DNA of 64,000 bases. Source: Tetrastigma voinierianum (lineage: Eukaryota; Streptophyta; Magnoliopsida; Vitales; Vitaceae). Within the stretch, counting starts at the first letter, position 1. Every line of letters starts with the position of its first letter. Positions 61,121 through 64,000 of the stretch are shown piece by piece. Location: positions 1 to 64,000 of the forward strand of contig JAEQBH010003861.1 in NCBI GenBank assembly GCA_016808115.1, read 5' to 3'. Position numbers and translations under genes: made by a program. Below the pieces are notes generated by a model. That model did not search any database and was not told where the DNA came from. It saw nothing but the letters and a program-made list of their open reading frames with translations.

Positions 61121-61700
61121 TGGAGTAGGAATAGACACATCTCCAACCGCATGAATAGTCCCAAACTCCAACAAGGGAGGAAGATATGGCAGTGCACTAG
61201 AACACAGGAAAAGAGTATTAGTGAACCAAGGGTAAGATGAACATGGGTGGAGAAGTAGTAAAGGAAGTACCCTTACCTTGAGGAAGATTGCCCAGCCATG
61301 TCAGGAAATGGAGTAAAACCTACATATGGAGAACAAAGAAGAAATCAGGCGTATGGAATGCTAAAATAGATTGACAAGATAAGCTCTTTTTGATGGAAAA
61401 TTTTCAAATGGTACTTATTACCATGATAACCTTGAAGCCTTGCAATCTTATGCTAGGAAGGTATATAAGAAAATCTCTTAAAACTACTAGGTAGGCATGA
61501 CCCAACCTAGATTCCCCAAGGAAAGTTCTTTAGGTCCATTAAATGGTAAGGTTGAAAAGTTACCTTTGCGATGCTTCCGCTAGTAGACGAGGCCAAAAGA
61601 TTGAGTAGAGGGAGAGAGACCGAGATCTTTTTATAAAGGAGAAAAGTTTATGTAATAACTATACTCTTTCTTGAATTTTTTTTTTAAAAAGACCTTTTCG
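61121..61700. other. Unassigned sequence upstream of the PMD fragment
   Basis: May hold further exons of the PMD-type ORF on the minus strand, but none is recognisable. No RNA gene or terminus seen. Confidence 0.3.
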
Positions 61701-62010
61701 GTGAAGAATGAAGTATTTGAAGTTCTAGAAATCGAAAAATGATATTTCTTTATTTTTAATGACTTTTTTGGTGAAGAATGAAGTATTTGAAGTTCTAGAA
61801 ACCGAAAAAGGATCTTTCTTGATTTTTAAAGACTTTTTTGGTGAAGAATGAAGTATTTGAAGTTCTAGAAACCGAAAAATGATCTTTCTTGATTTTTTTA
61901 AAGATTTGTCGGTGAACAAAGGATTTGAAGTTCTAAAAACAAAAAAGATAAGTTCTTGATTTTTAAGGATTTTTTCATTGAAGAATGAGTGGTTCAAAGT
62001 TCTAAAGACC
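61701..62010. repeat. 70-bp tandem repeat, about 4.5 copies
   Basis: 'gtgaagaatgaagtatttga' recurs at 61701, 61771 and 61841, exactly 70 bases apart, then as decayed copies at about 61912 and 61979. Each unit also contains 'agttctagaaaccgaaaaa' and 'tcttgatttttaa'. A 90-codon minus-strand ORF here simply translates the repeat (unit 'KNQELIFFVFRTSNPLF'). Confidence 0.9.
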
Positions 62011-62174
62011 GAAAAAGATTTCCTAGTTCTTGGAGATCCTAGGAATACTCTTTTAGATTATTGGATTTCTCTTTATTGATGATGAATCTTTCAATATCCC
62101 CTTAGAAGTCATATGGAACAATCACCGCAAATAACTTAGTAAAAAAGGGATGGATTTACACACCAGCGCAAGAA

Positions 62175-62673
62175 GTGAAGTCGAGAAGTGGAGGATGGTT
62201 GAAAATATCAAAACTTATAATGGAAGAGAGGGTGGCAGCAGCTGGTTCTATAGTAGAAGACGGTTCCATCAACCTCGACAACATCCGCAGTGAGGCCGTC
62301 AAGGATGGTCTCGACGGCGTCAACTTTGACGGTGATGGTGACAAGCTCAAGGGTGTAAATTTCTGGCGGGGTCGATGACGAAGAAAAAAGTATGTGGCGA
62401 GAAGTTTCAATCATGAATGAGGAAGAGAAAGAAAGGAGAAAGGAAGAGGATGTGGAAGGGTTGGTGCATAAATCAAAGGGATTTCTTCCTATAAACCTTT
62501 CAAATCCCAAAGGAGAGTCTTTTGATGCAGAAGAAGAGATGTATTTGCTCTTTGGACATGATGGAACCGGTTGTGTAGGGAGAAGGAGATCAAAAGCCGC
62601 AAGTTTGAAAGAAAAATTAGCGGGAGGCTTTTCTCAAGGTATTACTTTGGGCTACATCAAATCATCCAATTAG
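62175..62673 (+). other. Unassigned charged ORFs
   Basis: Two overlapping plus-strand ORFs (62175-62378 and 62392-62673) are open for 67 and 93 codons, rich in Glu, Asp, Lys and Gly. On the minus strand a 100-codon ORF (62510-62208) also stays open. None resembles a family I know. The better composed is 62392-62673, which starts MWREVSIMNEEEKERRKEED. It could be an exon of a decayed gene or chance; I do not call a gene. Confidence 0.25.
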
Positions 62674-62746
62674 GCTCAGCTCTTGCTCGGTCTTAATGGA
62701 GCAATCCACATCCAAAAGGGTAAGGTGCAATTTGGGTCCCATAGTA

Positions 62747-64000
62747 TGTGACACCCCACCTCGGTCCCGTGTTCCGCTAACGCTAATTTGATTCGGTGAC
62801 CATACCACACTGTTGTGTCCCATTTATCGATCCAGACAAAAATATTAGGCAGAGTTCTTGTTCGGGACCTCACTTGAACATGCAACCTCGCGCATACAAG
62901 ATAATCATACCTCATCCGTGGTCTCAATGGTAGGCTTGACCCCACAGGGTCCATCTATCCAAATTCATAATATACATCACTTTACCGGGATCCATTCATT
63001 CACATTTAAATCTAAAATATGAAAATAAAACGCTTAATTACAGTCCGTAAGAGTCTGATCACGACCCTTTTACCATAATTACATACCCAACTATTTATAC
63101 AATAGTCCTAAAAGAATTTAGTTACAATTATTTTATACAAAATAATTTTTACAAAAATGTTACTCAAAGGTAATATCAAGGCCACACATCATTCTCTCAT
63201 AATCACGTGCCTTGTCAGAGCTATCTCCGTACACCCCGTATTCAAAAGTGGTCCCACAAATGTGCGAGAGCAATGCATAGTAAAAAAAATTCTACTACAT
63301 GGGCTACTCCCCACCTAAAATGCACATGCAATGGCATACATGAAAACTTCCAATCACATTCCATATAAATAATGCAATCTTATATGGAATATTACATGTC
63401 ATGCATGAGATGAGACTCATCATGCCTATAACCCGAGTTCGACCACCCCCACACCCGCACCTAAGTGTGGAAAACCGGCCAATGGGTGTTTCACCCAATG
63501 ACTCAACCCATTGGACAACCCTCCAATGTTTATTCAATTTTACCAAATCCAGTGTGTTTATTTGGGTTGTGAATTTTCAGGGTCTCACCGTAGGCTTCAC
63601 ACGCCTTCCAATACTTTCACGAACTTTCATCGCTGAATACATATGTCTGATCAAGAATAAAATTTGGGGTATTTCACCCTGGGGGGGATTTACCCCATCT
63701 TGCTTCACCCAAACACACAAAATTTATCATTATTATTTTTATGCACCCATGAGTCTAAATTTTGGACGTTGTCCCAATTTCCGAGCTCACTAAACATTCA
63801 TCAGTAATGGTGAATAACCAATACCATGCACCCACACCTAACTCGACGTGATGTGACCGTGCATATGAAATGCAATCATGCCATTTCATGCTATGTCATG
63901 CTAAATGCAACATTTATAAATTCCGGATAATTATATTTCCCACATATAATTTCCATTCATCAGAATTTCCATGTTAATACATCACGCAAGCACATATTAA
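62747..64000 (+). mobile_element. Gypsy-type LTR, left end, running off the window
   Basis: Starts TGTGACACCCCACCTCGGTC, the usual opening of plant gypsy LTRs. It continues with text related to the remnant at 21.3-22.3 kb (see that entry). About 1.25 kb is visible and the rest lies beyond the window. No coding sequence is visible. Confidence 0.55.

Noticed and set aside
61725..61997. 90-codon repetitive minus-strand ORF
   Set aside because: It is a translation of the 70-bp minisatellite. A period not divisible by three changes frame between units, so no stable protein repeat is encoded.

Overview
This is plant nuclear DNA, almost certainly from a eudicot. The support is an intron-rich terpene synthase locus with the canonical seven-exon plan of the angiosperm TPS-a family, plant-specific retrotransposon lineages (chromodomain Tekay/Del, Athila-type Ty3/gypsy, Ty1/copia), a plant CACTA element with TNP2 and Ulp1 modules, and AT-rich intergenic DNA with many (TA)n microsatellites. 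I cannot name the genus from sequence alone. I found no protein-coding gene that looks intact. The only non-transposon gene recognised with confidence is a terpene synthase pseudogene.

Layout. 0-2.3 kb: AT-rich non-coding DNA with a 134-bp tandem duplication. 2.3-8.7 kb: a decayed CACTA (En/Spm) transposon on the minus strand, reading TNP2 transposase (Transposase_21, DUF4218, DUF4216), then a second ORF with a Ptta/En/Spm-like C-terminus, a DUF8039 exon and a Ulp1-type protease fragment. 8.7-11.9 kb: AT-rich DNA. 11.9-14.76 kb: a long minus-strand gypsy LTR containing an AT-palindrome tandem array. 14.9-26.3 kb: mostly non-coding, with LTR and other repeat remnants and a GC-richer patch near 18.2 kb of unknown nature. 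26.3-32.7 kb: an Athila-type element on the plus strand (end of RT, RNase H, integrase, an accessory 'plant transposon protein' ORF, LTR, then a primer-binding-site motif). 33.3-33.9 kb: a Tat/Ogre-like LTR end. About 34.45-34.55 kb: a tRNA-derived SINE-like copy on the minus strand.

34.9-38.3 kb (minus): a full-length but disabled TPS-a terpene synthase with all seven exons at canonical sizes and phases, carrying two in-frame stops and several frameshifts. 38.6-39.35 kb: a MITE-like inverted array interrupted by a 320-bp insertion with 12-bp direct repeats.

39.5-58.9 kb is a nested transposon stack. A minus-strand Ty1/copia element was split by a plus-strand Tekay-type chromovirus (LTR 40196 to 54414). 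That chromovirus contains the 5' half of an Athila-type element (about 47.7-52.33 kb). The 5' side of the copia element was cut by another gypsy LTR starting near 57156. 59.0-61.1 kb (minus): a plant-transposon-protein (PF20167-like) ORF and a plant mobile domain (PMD) fragment, separated by a 65-bp palindromic tandem repeat. 61.7-62.0 kb: a 70-bp tandem repeat. 62.75 kb to the end: the start of another gypsy-type LTR related to the remnant at 21.3-22.3 kb.

Functionally the window reads as a heterochromatic, transposon-filled neighbourhood around a dead terpene synthase. The chromovirus LTR pair shows near-identical AT-rich stretches next to badly scrambled GC/CpG-rich stretches. That pattern may mean part of the apparent decay is consensus error in methylated DNA, so I flag it for re-checking. 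All family assignments come from motifs recognised by eye; no database search was run.
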